A stretch of 64,000 nucleotides of DNA from Bacillota bacterium. Its GTDB lineage: Bacteria; Bacillota; Clostridia; Acetivibrionales; DSM-1351. The notes below the pieces were generated by a model, which was given only the letters and a program-made list of their open reading frames with translations, did not search any database and was not told where the DNA came from. The stretch covers positions 55,268 through 119,267 of the forward strand of contig JAEWST010000005.1 of NCBI GenBank assembly GCA_023398105.1. Direction: 5' to 3'. The stretch's first letter is position 1. Every line of letters begins with the position of its first letter. The position numbers and the translations under genes are program-made. Shown one piece after another: positions 8,491-17,261 of the stretch.

Positions 8491-10209
8491 ATGAGACAAA
8501 ATAATTCAGTTGATAAGGAGTTTTCAAAAACAATTCAATTACCTCGCTGGACTATATTTTTCCCTATTCTTTTATATGTACTAATTATTATTATTACAAG
8601 TTTTTTTAATAGATTTCAAATCAATTTAAACATTGGTAATATAGTTTTTCATCATCTAACAATTAGTGGAATGTTGACTCAATTACAGATGTTCCTTCTT
8701 ATAATTCTAGTTATTTTTTATAGAAAAAATGGCTTATATACTGTGTTTACACTTTGTTCTATTCATTCTGTTACATTAATAATTCCTTTTATTGTTTTTA
8801 ACGCATATTCCTCAATTGCTGGATTAGCAGCAATGTTTACCTGTATTACTGTAACATTATTAATCTATCTCTACTTAAAAAAGCTAGATCATAATCAAAA
8901 TACTATTGCAGAGTTTGCTCTTACAGATATACTTACAGGTCTTCCAAACCGACGTAAATTCAATGACTATGTGACTCGACTAATTTTAGACTGTAATAAT
9001 GAAAGCTATAAGTTTGCTTTAATAATGGTAGATATAGATGATTTTAAAAACATTAATGATTCAGTTGGGCATGATGCAGGTGATGAAGTTCTATGTCAAG
9101 TTGTGGAACGATGGAAAATGGTACAGGAAAATAATGATTTTATAGCAAGGCTTGGCGGTGATGAATTTATAATAATTATAGAAAATTACACTTCCAAGAA
9201 TGAACTCAATCACAGAATTAAAAAGTATTGTTCAGCTATATCGGATAGATTTGTAGTGAAGAATAATTACTTCTATATATCAGCTAGTTTTGGTGTCGCT
9301 CATTATCCTGAAGACTCCATAGATTCCTCAGAATTATTCCGTTTTTCTGATGCTGCAATGTATTACGCTAAAAATATCAGCAACACAGATGTATGTCATT
9401 TTAATCCTTCTATGACTGAAACAATTGAGACTAGCGTAGCCCTAGAACAGAAAATAAGAAAGGCTTTAGAAGATGACAATCTATATTTTGTATTACAGCC
9501 ACAGTATGATACCAAATCGAAGAAACTTAGGGGCTTTGAAACGCTAGCTCGTCTTAAAGATGAAGATGGAAATTTAATAAGTCCTTCTTTGTTTATTCCT
9601 GTTGCAGAAAAAACCGGACTAATAACATGTATTGATAACTGGATTATTCGTAATACTATGATTTTTTTTAAAAAGATTTTTGATACCACTAAAGAGAAGC
9701 TTATTCTTTCTGCAAACATATCTGTATTACATTTATTGAATAAAGGCTTTTTAGATGAAATTAGGCTTATGCTTGAGGAAACAGGTTTTCCTCCAAATCA
9801 GTTAGAAATTGAGATTACCGAATCTGTATTTATTTCATCAATATCAAAAGCAGTTGAAATTCTAAAAGAATTAAAGAAAATGGGTGTTCGTATAGCTCTT
9901 GATGATTTTGGTACAGGCTATTCATCACTCAGTTATTTGACAAAGCTTCCTATTGATATACTTAAAATTGATAAGTCTTTTATAGACGAACTTCTTGTCA
10001 GTGACTCTGGAAGAAATTATGTTGCTGCTATTATTTCAATAGGGCATATAATGAATTTTTCAGTACTATCTGAAGGTGTGGAAATTCAAGACCAGCTTGA
10101 TATCCTCGTTAAATTGGGAAGCGATTATATTCAAGGTTACGTATGGGGTAAACCTATGACTACAAGTGATGCTTTGAAGCTTATAGGAGTAGTTGAAGAA
10201 GTATGCTGA
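8491..10209 (+). CDS. membrane GGDEF-EAL domain protein (cyclic di-GMP turnover), copy 2
   Basis: A 572-residue paralogue of the gene before it, collinear over its whole length. Several N-terminal membrane helices (residues 20-130) are followed by a GGDEF domain with intact GGDEF at 222-226 (ARLGGDEF) and a phosphodiesterase domain with ETL in place of EAL, DDFGTGYSS, KIDKSFID and SEGVE. It should synthesise and/or degrade cyclic di-GMP at the membrane. The membrane region is the most diverged part between the two copies, suggesting different input signals. The ATG at 8491 follows GGGAGA. It has its own upstream gap, so separate transcription is likely. Confidence 0.9.
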   Translation: MRQNNSVDKEFSKTIQLPRWTIFFPILLYVLIIIITSFFNRFQINLNIGNIVFHHLTISGMLTQLQMFLLIILVIFYRKNGLYTVFTLCSIHSVTLIIPFIVFNAYSSIAGLAAMFTCITVTLLIYLYLKKLDHNQNTIAEFALTDILTGLPNRRKFNDYVTRLILDCNNESYKFALIMVDIDDFKNINDSVGHDAGDEVLCQVVERWKMVQENNDFIARLGGDEFIIIIENYTSKNELNHRIKKYCSAISDRFVVKNNYFYISASFGVAHYPEDSIDSSELFRFSDAAMYYAKNISNTDVCHFNPSMTETIETSVALEQKIRKALEDDNLYFVLQPQYDTKSKKLRGFETLARLKDEDGNLISPSLFIPVAEKTGLITCIDNWIIRNTMIFFKKIFDTTKEKLILSANISVLHLLNKGFLDEIRLMLEETGFPPNQLEIEITESVFISSISKAVEILKELKKMGVRIALDDFGTGYSSLSYLTKLPIDILKIDKSFIDELLVSDSGRNYVAAIISIGHIMNFSVLSEGVEIQDQLDILVKLGSDYIQGYVWGKPMTTSDALKLIGVVEEVC

Positions 10210-10235
10210 ATTTAAGCCACTTCTTTGTCAGACTA

Positions 10236-10335
10236 AACTTCTCTACATAAAAAGTCTATCGTGTGGAAGACTTATCAATAGTTTGTTGCCAAAATCATTC
10301 ATGCAATTATTTCTAATCCAACTTTCTAATAAAAG
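10236..10335. repeat. family B repeat, inverted relative to the 6-kb copy
   Basis: Positions 10236-10290 and 10296-10330 are the reverse complement of the right end and interior of the element at 5974-6184 (for example TCATGCAATTATTTCTAAT). A second module at 10355-10430 (CAATGGCTTGTTGCC, then TTTGATAAGTATGAA) recurs at 56673-56745. Short open frames across this region are artefacts of the repeats. Confidence 0.55.
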
Positions 10336-10465
10336 TCGAGCCCTACTCAAGCTTACCAATGGCTTGTTGCCAAGTAAATCAACTTGCTTTATGAAATTAT
10401 GTAACTTTTCATTTGATAAGTATGAAAACTGTATCAAAGTCAATTACTATCGGCTAAGGCTAAAC

Positions 10466-10508
10466 AGCTCGAAAATGCACCATGTTCGTACAAAGTTGTT
10501 TTCGAGCT
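10466..10508. repeat. family A palindrome
   Basis: A 10-bp stem AGCTCGAAAA / TTTTCGAGCT encloses ATGCACCATGTTCGTACAAA. The same core recurs at 15433-15478, 20539-20568, 27075-27377 and 62438-62481, usually between genes. It sits between two convergent genes and may work as a terminator. Confidence 0.6.
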
Positions 10509-10549
10509 GGCCTCATAAATAAATTCAAACTTCAAACAGCGTTCAAAAA

Positions 10550-11056
10550 CTACTCTTTTACCAAAACCTTGATAATCTCTGATATATACAGGGTGTGATA
10601 ATCCTTGGTAGGATACCATTTATTGTCATTCTCTTTTTCATCAAAATTATCAGGAGTCATAGCTCCATGATATTGTTTTTTGCATACCAATATCATGCTT
10701 GCTTCTTCAAAAGCAACTGTTCCATCTATAAAGTATGGTGTTAAACCAGCCTGCTCAATTTTATTTGTATCTCTGCCCGATACTGAACCACAAATGTTTA
10801 ATGCCTTTTTGTAGGTTTCATCATAAAATGAAATTGTAAAAACATCATTTGCATCAACAAATTCTTTAGTGTATCTTTGCGGACGCAGATAAGTTGTTGC
10901 TACATTCTTTCCCCACATAATACCAAAGCCACCCCAGCTGGCAGTCATTGTGTTAAATTTCTCATTATTGCCTGCTGTTATTAGCATCCACTCTTTGCCT
11001 ATTTTTTTAAATGGGTTAAATACTAAATCCTCTGCCTTAATTTCTTTAAAACTCAT
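10550..11056 (-). CDS. flavin reductase-like domain protein
   Basis: A 168-residue protein of the flavin reductase-like FMN-binding split-barrel family. Recognisable features are the N-terminal PFKKIGKEWMLITAG, the TMTASWGGFGIMWGK segment that contacts FMN in this family, and a RPQRYTKEF / FTISFYDE core. It probably binds FMN and acts as a reductase or as the flavin-donating half of a two-component system. The length matches stand-alone members. There is a reasonable ribosome site (AGGCAGGAAAAC) before ATG 11056. No operon partner is visible, as it is convergent with the repeat region on one side and followed by a 370-bp gap on the other. Confidence 0.8.
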   Translation of the reverse strand: MSFKEIKAEDLVFNPFKKIGKEWMLITAGNNEKFNTMTASWGGFGIMWGKNVATTYLRPQRYTKEFVDANDVFTISFYDETYKKALNICGSVSGRDTNKIEQAGLTPYFIDGTVAFEEASMILVCKKQYHGAMTPDNFDEKENDNKWYPTKDYHTLYISEIIKVLVKE

Positions 11057-11289
11057 AGTTTTCCTGCCTTTCTATAAATAATATACAATATATGTTGGTA
11101 TCTTTTATTTTATAACCTCTTCAAATACTCCATAGCGTTATAAAATATTTTTCGATTTATATTAACTTCATCATTATTGTCTAAACTAAGTGAAAATACC
11201 CACAATCTCTCTTTATCAATTCTATTCATTTATAGCTGCTCTACTTTCTTTATTGATAGTTAATTCATCATAATGCCTAGATTCAAAGA

Positions 11290-11372
11290 GTCGGGATATA
11301 TTCTCACCGCCTGAAAACCAAAGCGGTACCCGCCACTTATAGAAGCGGGGGACATTTTCTTGCCTCGTTATA
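11290..11372. repeat. family C repeat (possible IS200/IS605-type end remnant)
   Basis: The gap between the flavin reductase and ppdK contains CACTTATAGAAGCGGGGG, then ACATTTTCTTGCCTCGTTAT, preceded by AACCAAAGCGGTACCC. Near-copies are at 16613-16652 and 63202-63225. The small CCCGC/GCGGG hairpin next to the tract resembles right ends of IS605-type elements, but no tnpB is present. That identity is a guess from pattern. Confidence 0.35.
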
Positions 11373-11379
11373 ACAGAAA

Positions 11380-11410
11380 GTCTTACACCAACGATATGCC
11401 AATGTAAGAC
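11380..11410 (-). terminator. intrinsic terminator of ppdK
   Basis: On the minus strand a GTCTTACA / TGTAAGAC stem with a 15-base loop is followed by TTTCTGTT, just after the ppdK stop. Confidence 0.65.
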
Positions 11411-11428
11411 TCTATTTAATAACTAAAC

Positions 11429-14053
11429 TTACTTATATGTGATAGCAGCCTGTGCAGCAGCAAGTCTTGCTATTGGCACACGGAAAGGCGAACATGATAC
11501 ATAGTTCAGCCCTGCTTTATGACAGAACTCAACAGATGAAGGGTCTCCTCCATGCTCACCGCAGATTCCCAGCTTGATATCAGGTCTAGTCTGTCTTCCA
11601 AGCTTAGCAGCCATTTCAACAAGCCTGCCTACTCCAGTTTGATCAAGCCTAGCAAATGGATCTGACTCATAAATCTTCTTTGAATAGTAATCCTCTAAGA
11701 ATCTTCCTGCATCATCACGACTGAAACCAAAAGTCATTTGAGTAAGGTCATTTGTACCAAAGGAGAAGAACTCAGCCTCCTTAGCAATTTCATCAGCTGT
11801 TAGTGCCGCTCTAGGGATTTCTATCATAGTACCTACTTTATATTCTAATTTAACACCTGCTTTTTCGATAACTTCAGCAGCTGTTTTTACAACTATTTCT
11901 TTTACAAATTTTAATTCCTTAATGTCTCCAACTAATGGAATCATTATTTCAGGAATAACTGACATTCCATTTTTATTGACATTGATAGCAGCTTCTATAA
12001 CCGCCCTTGTCTGCATTTCGGCAATCTCAGGATATGATACCGCTAAACGACAGCCTCTGTGTCCCATCATTGGGTTAAATTCATGCAAACTAATAACTAT
12101 ACTCTTTAGCTCATCAAAGGACATTCCCATTTCCTTTGCAAGAGCAACAATATCTTCATTCTCTTGTGGCAAGAATTCATGGAGAGGTGGGTCTAAGAAT
12201 CTGATAGTTACAGGATGCCCCTTCATTGCAGTGAATAATCCCTCAAAATCGCTTCTTTGCATAGGTAATAGTTTGTCAAGTGCTTTTCTTCTATGCTCTT
12301 CTGTTCTAGCAACAATCATTTCTCTCATTGCAGAAATTCTATCAGCATTAAAGAACATATGCTCTGTACGGCAAAGTCCTATACCTTCTGCTCCAAACTT
12401 CATAGCCTGCTCAGCATCAGCAGGAGTATCAGCATTTGTTCTTACTTTTAAGATTCTTATTTCATCTGCCCACTTCATAAGTGTAGCAAAGTCTCCAGTC
12501 ATTTCTGGTTCAACAGTTGGCAACTGTTCTCCGTAAACATTACCAGTTGAACCATCTAATGAAATCCAATCACCTTCTACATACTTCTTTCCATTCTTGT
12601 CAAGGAAATATTTCTCTTGTTCATTTATTTTAATATCACTACAGCCTGCAACACAGCAAGTACCCATACCACGAGCTACAACTGCAGCATGTGAAGTCAT
12701 TCCTCCACGACCAGTTAATATTCCCTGTGATACATGCATACCCTCTATATCCTCTGGTGAAGTTTCAAGTCTGACTAATATCAGTTTATTCTCACCCTTC
12801 TTTGCAGCTTCAGTAGCATCCTCTGCATTGAAGTAAACCTTACCAGTTGCTGCTCCAGGTGATGCTGGAAGTCCTTTGGCTACAATAGCTGCTGCTTTTA
12901 ATGCCTTTGTATCAAAGTTTGGATGTAGAACAGCATCTAATTGCTTAGGTTCAACCTTCATAACTGCTTCTTCCTTAGTAAGCATATTTTCAGCCACTAA
13001 GTCAACTGCAATTTTTAAAGCTGCTGCTGCTGTCCTCTTACCATTTCTGGTTTGAAGCATAAAAAGCTTACCGTTTTCAATCGTAAACTCCATATCCTGC
13101 ATATCCCTGTAATGATTCTCCAAGATACCGGCAATTTTAACAAACTCGTCGTATGCAACTGGATTAACTTCCTTCATGTGCTCCATTGGTTGAGGAGTTC
13201 TAATACCTGCAACAACATCCTCTCCCTGTGCGTTCATTAAGAACTCACCATAGAGCTTCTTTTCACCAGTTGATGGATTTCTTGTAAAGGCAACACCTGT
13301 TCCTGAATCATTGCCCATATTTCCATAAACCATTTCCTGTACATTTACAGCTGTTCCCCAATCTCCAGGAATATCATTTAATCTTCTATAATAAATAGCA
13401 CGTGGGTTGTCCCAAGAACGGAATACAGCCTTTATTGCTTCCATAAGCTGTGTTTTAGGTTCTTGTGGGAATTCAAACCCTTTTTCATTTTTAAATAGTT
13501 CTTTATATCTCTTAACTATTTCCTTTAGATTATCTGCTGATAAGTCTGTATCAAATTTTGCATTATTTTCTTCTTTTACATCGTCAAGTATTTTTTCAAA
13601 CTTAGATTTTTCAACTTCCATTACTACATCAGAGAACATCTGAATGAATCTTCTGTAGCTGTCATATGCAAATCTATCGTTACTAGTAAGCTTTGCAAGT
13701 CCCTCTACAACTAAATCATTTAACCCGAGATTTAAAATTGTATCCATCATACCAGGCATTGAAGCTCTTGCACCAGATCTGACAGAAACTAAAAATGGAT
13801 TTGTTGGATCACCAAAATTCTTGCCAACAACTTTTTCTGTCTTTGACAGCATTTCATAAATCTCATTTTCAATCTCTTTTGCAATAGTTTTGCCATCGCT
13901 ATAATATCTTGTACAAGCCTCTGTGGTTACAGTAAATCCTCTTGGAACCGGAAGTCCTAAGCCAGTCATCTCAGCTAAGTTAGCACCTTTTCCTCCAAGA
14001 AGATTCTTCATTTTTGCATTCCCTTCATTGAAAAGATAAACATATTTTGACAT
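11429..14053 (-). CDS. ppdK: pyruvate, phosphate dikinase
   Basis: An 874-residue enzyme, full length for PPDK, interconverting PEP + AMP + PPi and pyruvate + ATP + Pi. The N-terminal ATP-grasp domain (GGKGANLAEM near residue 21) is followed by the phosphohistidine domain with GGMTSHAAVVARGMG; the swinging histidine is residue 455, the same number as in the well-studied Clostridium symbiosum enzyme. The C-terminal TIM barrel has IGLCRTEHMF and the GICGEHGGDP motif. In cellulolytic clostridia PPDK runs as the glycolytic step that replaces or backs up pyruvate kinase and recycles pyrophosphate. ATG 14053 follows GGGAGG. It stands alone, with a terminator downstream. Confidence 0.97.
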   Translation of the reverse strand: MSKYVYLFNEGNAKMKNLLGGKGANLAEMTGLGLPVPRGFTVTTEACTRYYSDGKTIAKEIENEIYEMLSKTEKVVGKNFGDPTNPFLVSVRSGARASMPGMMDTILNLGLNDLVVEGLAKLTSNDRFAYDSYRRFIQMFSDVVMEVEKSKFEKILDDVKEENNAKFDTDLSADNLKEIVKRYKELFKNEKGFEFPQEPKTQLMEAIKAVFRSWDNPRAIYYRRLNDIPGDWGTAVNVQEMVYGNMGNDSGTGVAFTRNPSTGEKKLYGEFLMNAQGEDVVAGIRTPQPMEHMKEVNPVAYDEFVKIAGILENHYRDMQDMEFTIENGKLFMLQTRNGKRTAAAALKIAVDLVAENMLTKEEAVMKVEPKQLDAVLHPNFDTKALKAAAIVAKGLPASPGAATGKVYFNAEDATEAAKKGENKLILVRLETSPEDIEGMHVSQGILTGRGGMTSHAAVVARGMGTCCVAGCSDIKINEQEKYFLDKNGKKYVEGDWISLDGSTGNVYGEQLPTVEPEMTGDFATLMKWADEIRILKVRTNADTPADAEQAMKFGAEGIGLCRTEHMFFNADRISAMREMIVARTEEHRRKALDKLLPMQRSDFEGLFTAMKGHPVTIRFLDPPLHEFLPQENEDIVALAKEMGMSFDELKSIVISLHEFNPMMGHRGCRLAVSYPEIAEMQTRAVIEAAINVNKNGMSVIPEIMIPLVGDIKELKFVKEIVVKTAAEVIEKAGVKLEYKVGTMIEIPRAALTADEIAKEAEFFSFGTNDLTQMTFGFSRDDAGRFLEDYYSKKIYESDPFARLDQTGVGRLVEMAAKLGRQTRPDIKLGICGEHGGDPSSVEFCHKAGLNYVSCSPFRVPIARLAAAQAAITYK

Positions 14054-14175
14054 AAAAGCCTCCCTGCAAAAAATATATTATAACAAAACCTTAAAATAAC
14101 GGTTTTTGTTTACACAAACCTTTTTGTTATAGAAGAAAAATCAGCGAGAAGTCTCAACTGATCTAAAGAAATACA

Positions 14176-14421
14176 TTATTCAATAGGTTTTTCTTCTATA
14201 GGAGTTTCCTCAACTAGAACTTTATCTTTATTCGTTCTAACATAAGTTATTTTACCCTCTGCTATTTCATTAATAGCAATAGTAACTTCCTTTTCAGAAT
14301 TTACCTTTGAAAGCTTTGGTGAACCATCTACTAACTGCCTAGCTCTTTTAGCCGCCTCAACTACCAATGTATATCTGCTATCAGTAGTCTTCATCAAATC
14401 ATTTATCGAAGGATAAATCAT
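14176..14421 (-). CDS. rpoZ: RNA polymerase omega subunit
   Basis: An 81-residue protein beginning MIYPSINDLMKTTDSRYTLV with the conserved AAKRARQL helix and a NEIAEGKI segment, all typical of RpoZ. Omega binds the beta-prime C-terminal tail and aids RNA polymerase assembly. It has an acidic, lysine-poor tail (VEETPIEEKPIE). It lies 62 bp downstream of gmk, the usual firmicute order yicC-remA-gmk-rpoZ. A GGGAGG ribosome site precedes the ATG. Confidence 0.93.
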   Translation of the reverse strand: MIYPSINDLMKTTDSRYTLVVEAAKRARQLVDGSPKLSKVNSEKEVTIAINEIAEGKITYVRTNKDKVLVEETPIEEKPIE

Positions 14422-14483
14422 TATAAATACCTCCCGTTTTGTAAAATCTTTTTGTAAACATTTATATTAATTAACCAGCAACC

Positions 14484-15089
14484 TTATTTTTCAAATGTAC
14501 TTAATAATTCTTTATTTCTTGATGGTTTTAAACGTTCTGCGTCTAATATTTTCTCTATGTTTAAGACAGCACTCTCAACATCATCATTTAAAATCAAATA
14601 ATCATATTTTGATGCATACTTCATTTCCTTAAAAGCCTGCTCCAATCTTTTTTCAATTACATCACAGCATTCTGTTCCTCTGCTAATTATTCTTCTTTCT
14701 AGTTCTTCATATGATGGTGGAATAATAAATACTAGTACACTTTCAGGGTACTTCCGTTTTATTTCAAGAGCACCTGCAACTGTTATCTCTAAAATGACAT
14801 CTATACCATCTGCAATACATGATTCAACATATGATTTAGGGGTTCCATAATAGTTATCACAGTACTTATCCCATTCTATTAAACCATTATTATCTATCAT
14901 GTCTAAAAATTTGCTTTCTGATACAAAAAAATAATTCTTACCTTCTATTTCACCCTCACGTGGTTTTCTAGTAGTTGCAGATACAGAATACTTTGCACTA
15001 TTTCTTTGTGCTAATAATTTTTGACAAACTGTTCCTTTACCTGCCCCAGACGGACCTGACACTACAACTAATAACCCTTTTGACTGCAT
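14484..15089 (-). CDS. gmk: guanylate kinase
   Basis: A 201-residue enzyme converting GMP + ATP to GDP + ADP. The P-loop is SGPSGAGKGT at about residues 10-19. The GMP-binding region follows with SATTRKPREGE and GKNYFFVS, and later EWDKYCDNYYGTP and ISRGTE, all in the standard order. Length is normal. The start ATG 15089 lies ten bases after the remA stop, with an AGGAGG-type site overlapping the end of remA, which suggests translational coupling. Confidence 0.96.
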   Translation of the reverse strand: MQSKGLLVVVSGPSGAGKGTVCQKLLAQRNSAKYSVSATTRKPREGEIEGKNYFFVSESKFLDMIDNNGLIEWDKYCDNYYGTPKSYVESCIADGIDVILEITVAGALEIKRKYPESVLVFIIPPSYEELERRIISRGTECCDVIEKRLEQAFKEMKYASKYDYLILNDDVESAVLNIEKILDAERLKPSRNKELLSTFEK

Positions 15090-15098
15090 AGCATCCTC

Positions 15099-15377
15099 CT
15101 AATCAACTATTGCTTCATCATCATTGTCATTTGAATCAGCATCCTTTGCATTCAATCTGTGAGCCACTGTTTCAGGCTGAACTGCTGATAAAATAATATG
15201 ATCACTATCAGTTATAATAACTGCTCTTGTCCTTCTGCCATATGTTGCATCTATTAACATTCCTCTATCTCTTGCCTCTTGAATAATCCTTTTTATTGGT
15301 GCAGATTCAGGACTTACTATTGCAATTAGTCTATTTGCAGAAACAATATTACCAAACCCTATATTAATAAGCTTCAT
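15099..15377 (-). CDS. remA: extracellular matrix regulator RemA (DUF370)
   Basis: A 92-residue DUF370 protein starting [20 protein letters not shown], with [20 protein letters not shown] in the middle; this is the RemA/YlzA family. In Bacillus subtilis RemA is a ring-forming DNA-binding activator of matrix and osmoprotection genes. In clostridia it is constantly found between yicC and gmk, as here. The C-terminal 20 residues are very acidic. The leader upstream is unusual: a duplicated ribosome-site module flanks a palindromic repeat (see the separate entry). Confidence 0.92.
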   Translation of the reverse strand: MKLINIGFGNIVSANRLIAIVSPESAPIKRIIQEARDRGMLIDATYGRRTRAVIITDSDHIILSAVQPETVAHRLNAKDADSNDNDDEAIVD

Positions 15378-15379
15378 TC

Positions 15380-15507
15380 TATCCTCCCATGCCCTCTTTG
15401 GGCAAATAAATTTTGTTAAATATCATTGAGAAAAGCTCGAAAATCCATCATGTTTGTACAAACTTTTCTTTCGAGCTTGATATCCTCCCATGCCCTCTTT
15501 GGGCATA
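15380..15507 (-). repeat. duplicated SD-hairpin module flanking a family A palindrome in the remA leader
   Basis: Reading toward remA, the module GCCCAAAGAGGGCATGGGAG plus GATA occurs at 15506-15481 and again at 15405-15380, where its GGGAGG is the remA ribosome site. Between the two copies (15433-15478) is a family A palindrome AGCTCGAAAG... CTTTCGAGCT. It looks as if the palindrome entered the leader together with a duplication of the ribosome-site segment. The small GCCC/GGGC hairpin touches the ribosome site and might modulate remA translation. Confidence 0.55.
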
Positions 15508-15604
15508 AAAAACAATGTTTATAATGTGTGAAACTTCTACTGAATAGTTAGTACTAATTGAAACACATATTTACTATTACTAAATATTTTAGAAAATCTC
15601 GAAT

Positions 15605-16486
15605 CTATTCGATGTTTTGGATTTGTTCTCTAATTTTCTCTGTTTCGCTTTTAAGTTCCAAAACACTTTTTGTTATTATTATATCATTTGACTTTGAACC
15701 TATTGTGTTTATTTCCCTATTTATTTCCTGAACTAAAAAATCAAGCTTTCTTCCAATAGCCTGCTGCTGTATACTTAATATATCTCTTAACTGTGATAAA
15801 TGACTTCCCAGTCTTACAAGCTCTTCATCTATACTACATCTATCAGCGAAAATAGCAACTTCCATTGCAATTCTGTTTTCATCAATAGTCTGTTGGTTCA
15901 TAAGATCCTTTATCCTATTTTCAAGCTTCAATTTATACTCTGAAACCACCCCAGGACTTCTTTCATATATATGTTTGATTATATCCTGCATATTATCTGC
16001 TTTTTGCATCAAGCTTTCTCTTAATTCATTACCTTCCTTTTCACGCATATGAATCAATGACGAGATGGCTACTTCTATTGCATTTTTCAGTACTATCCAA
16101 AGCTGTTCTTCATCATCTTCATTTTTTTCAATTCGCAAAACATCAGGTAATCTAGATACTAAAGATACACTTATGTCATCCGCTAAATTATACTTTGCTT
16201 TTAGCTTATTAATAGCCTGGATATAGGCATCAGCTAAAGCCTCATCAAGTGTAACGCTTTTTGAATCTTCAGAACGGTCTTCAAATGAAATAAATATATC
16301 AACTTTTCCTCTATATATGTTTTTTGAAACTATTTCTCTTACACGTTCCTCTAAAAAAGCAATCTGTCTAGGCAACTTAATATAAAAATCTATATATCTG
16401 TGATTTACACTTTTAATTTCTACAGTAAATTCCTTTCCACTATCACTAAAGGTTCCTCTACCGAAACCAGTCATGCTCCTAACCAT
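15605..16486 (-). CDS. YicC family endoribonuclease/stress protein
   Basis: A 293-residue YicC/YloC family protein starting MVRSMTGFGRGTF, with the YicC_N domain (EIKSVNHRYID near residue 30) and the C-terminal DUF1732 (LRDILSIQQQAIGRKLDFLVQEINREINTIGSK, here given only as a location around residues 235-270). E. coli YicC is an RNase acting on small RNAs; the firmicute role is not settled. ATG 16486 lies five bases after GGAGG; a GTG at 16498 in frame lies upstream of that site and is unlikely. It heads the yicC-remA-gmk-rpoZ cluster, with about 230 bp before remA. Confidence 0.88.
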   Translation of the reverse strand: MVRSMTGFGRGTFSDSGKEFTVEIKSVNHRYIDFYIKLPRQIAFLEERVREIVSKNIYRGKVDIFISFEDRSEDSKSVTLDEALADAYIQAINKLKAKYNLADDISVSLVSRLPDVLRIEKNEDDEEQLWIVLKNAIEVAISSLIHMREKEGNELRESLMQKADNMQDIIKHIYERSPGVVSEYKLKLENRIKDLMNQQTIDENRIAMEVAIFADRCSIDEELVRLGSHLSQLRDILSIQQQAIGRKLDFLVQEINREINTIGSKSNDIIITKSVLELKSETEKIREQIQNIE

Positions 16487-16612
16487 AATTTCCTCCACTA
16501 GACGAGCTTAAAAATAAACAATCTCGTTAAGTATTATAACACAATTTCATATTATTTAAAGAATTATTTGCTACTTTTTCTTTATTTTTTATCAATTTAC
16601 TTCAAATTACTA

Positions 16613-16652
16613 GTTTTTATAGAAGTGGGGACATTTTCTTTCCTCGTTATAA
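16613..16652. repeat. family C repeat
   Basis: In the 400-bp gap upstream of yicC: TATAGAAGTGGGGACATTTT then CTTTCCTCGTTATAAG, a near-copy of 11338-11372. No gene is visible in the gap apart from this and the terminator at 16774-16794. Confidence 0.5.
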
Positions 16653-16773
16653 GTGAAAACTATTTTGTATTTCAGCTTTTTGTATATCTGGCTATAAACA
16701 TTGCTAGAATTAATTTTGAAGAAATATATTAATTCACACGGAATATTTCCCAAGTAATACAATCAAACATAAA

Positions 16774-16794
16774 ATGGAGGATTTAATCCTCCAT
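16774..16794 (-). terminator. palindromic terminator after the CheY-like gene
   Basis: Perfect 10-bp arms ATGGAGGATT / AATCCTCCAT around a single base, followed on the minus strand by TTTTATG. It closes the hrcA-to-cheY gene run. Confidence 0.6.
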
Positions 16795-16889
16795 AAAATA
16801 AAAAATAGCAACTCAACTTCGCAGTTAAAATTGTCCCCTTCAAAAATAACTATATACGCAAAAGCTGATTTAGAATTTTATTTATACTA

Positions 16890-17261
16890 CTATAATTTCA
16901 AAACATTTTCAATTGCCTGCTGTACTCTGGATTTGTCAAAGGGTTTAACTACAAAATCCTTTGCTCCCATTTTTATAGCATCAATAACCATAGATTGCTG
17001 TCCCATTGCAGAAACCATAAGTATTTTTGTATTTGGGCTAGCTTGATTTATACCCTTAATTGCCATAATACCATCCATTTCAGGCATTGTTATATCCAAC
17101 GTAATAATATCAGGTTGATGCTTTTTTGCCTGCTCAATAGCTTCGTAACCATTTGTACCTTCTCCAACAACTATGTAATTAGAATTCTCTTCTATCATTC
17201 TTTTTATTAATGTTCGCATAAATACAGCATCATCAACAACTACAAATTTTATTTCTCCCAT
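16890..17261 (-). CDS. CheY-like single-domain response regulator
   Basis: A 123-residue receiver domain with no output domain. Acid pocket Asp10/Asp11 (VVVDDAVFMR), phosphoacceptor Asp56 (TLDITMPEMDG), the conserved hydroxyl residue as Ser (VSAMG) and the lysine of KPF are all present. Many clostridial CheY proteins have this form and act on the flagellar switch or on a partner kinase. The start used here is ATG 17261, nine bases after AGGAG; the ATG at 17270 touches that site. The gene begins inside the end of rsmE (about 29 bp overlap), implying coupling to the rsmE/prmA translation run. No chemotaxis genes are adjacent. Confidence 0.85.
   Translation of the reverse strand: MGEIKFVVVDDAVFMRTLIKRMIEENSNYIVVGEGTNGYEAIEQAKKHQPDIITLDITMPEMDGIMAIKGINQASPNTKILMVSAMGQQSMVIDAIKMGAKDFVVKPFDKSRVQQAIENVLKL

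Noticed and set aside
10193..10522. Plus-strand open frame of about 109 codons
   Set aside because: It overlaps the end of the second GGDEF-EAL gene and runs through family A and B repeats; composition is not coding-like and there is no ribosome site.
11922..12536. Long plus-strand frame opposite ppdK
   Set aside because: Antisense shadow of a strongly conserved gene; no start signal and the sequence matches no protein family.
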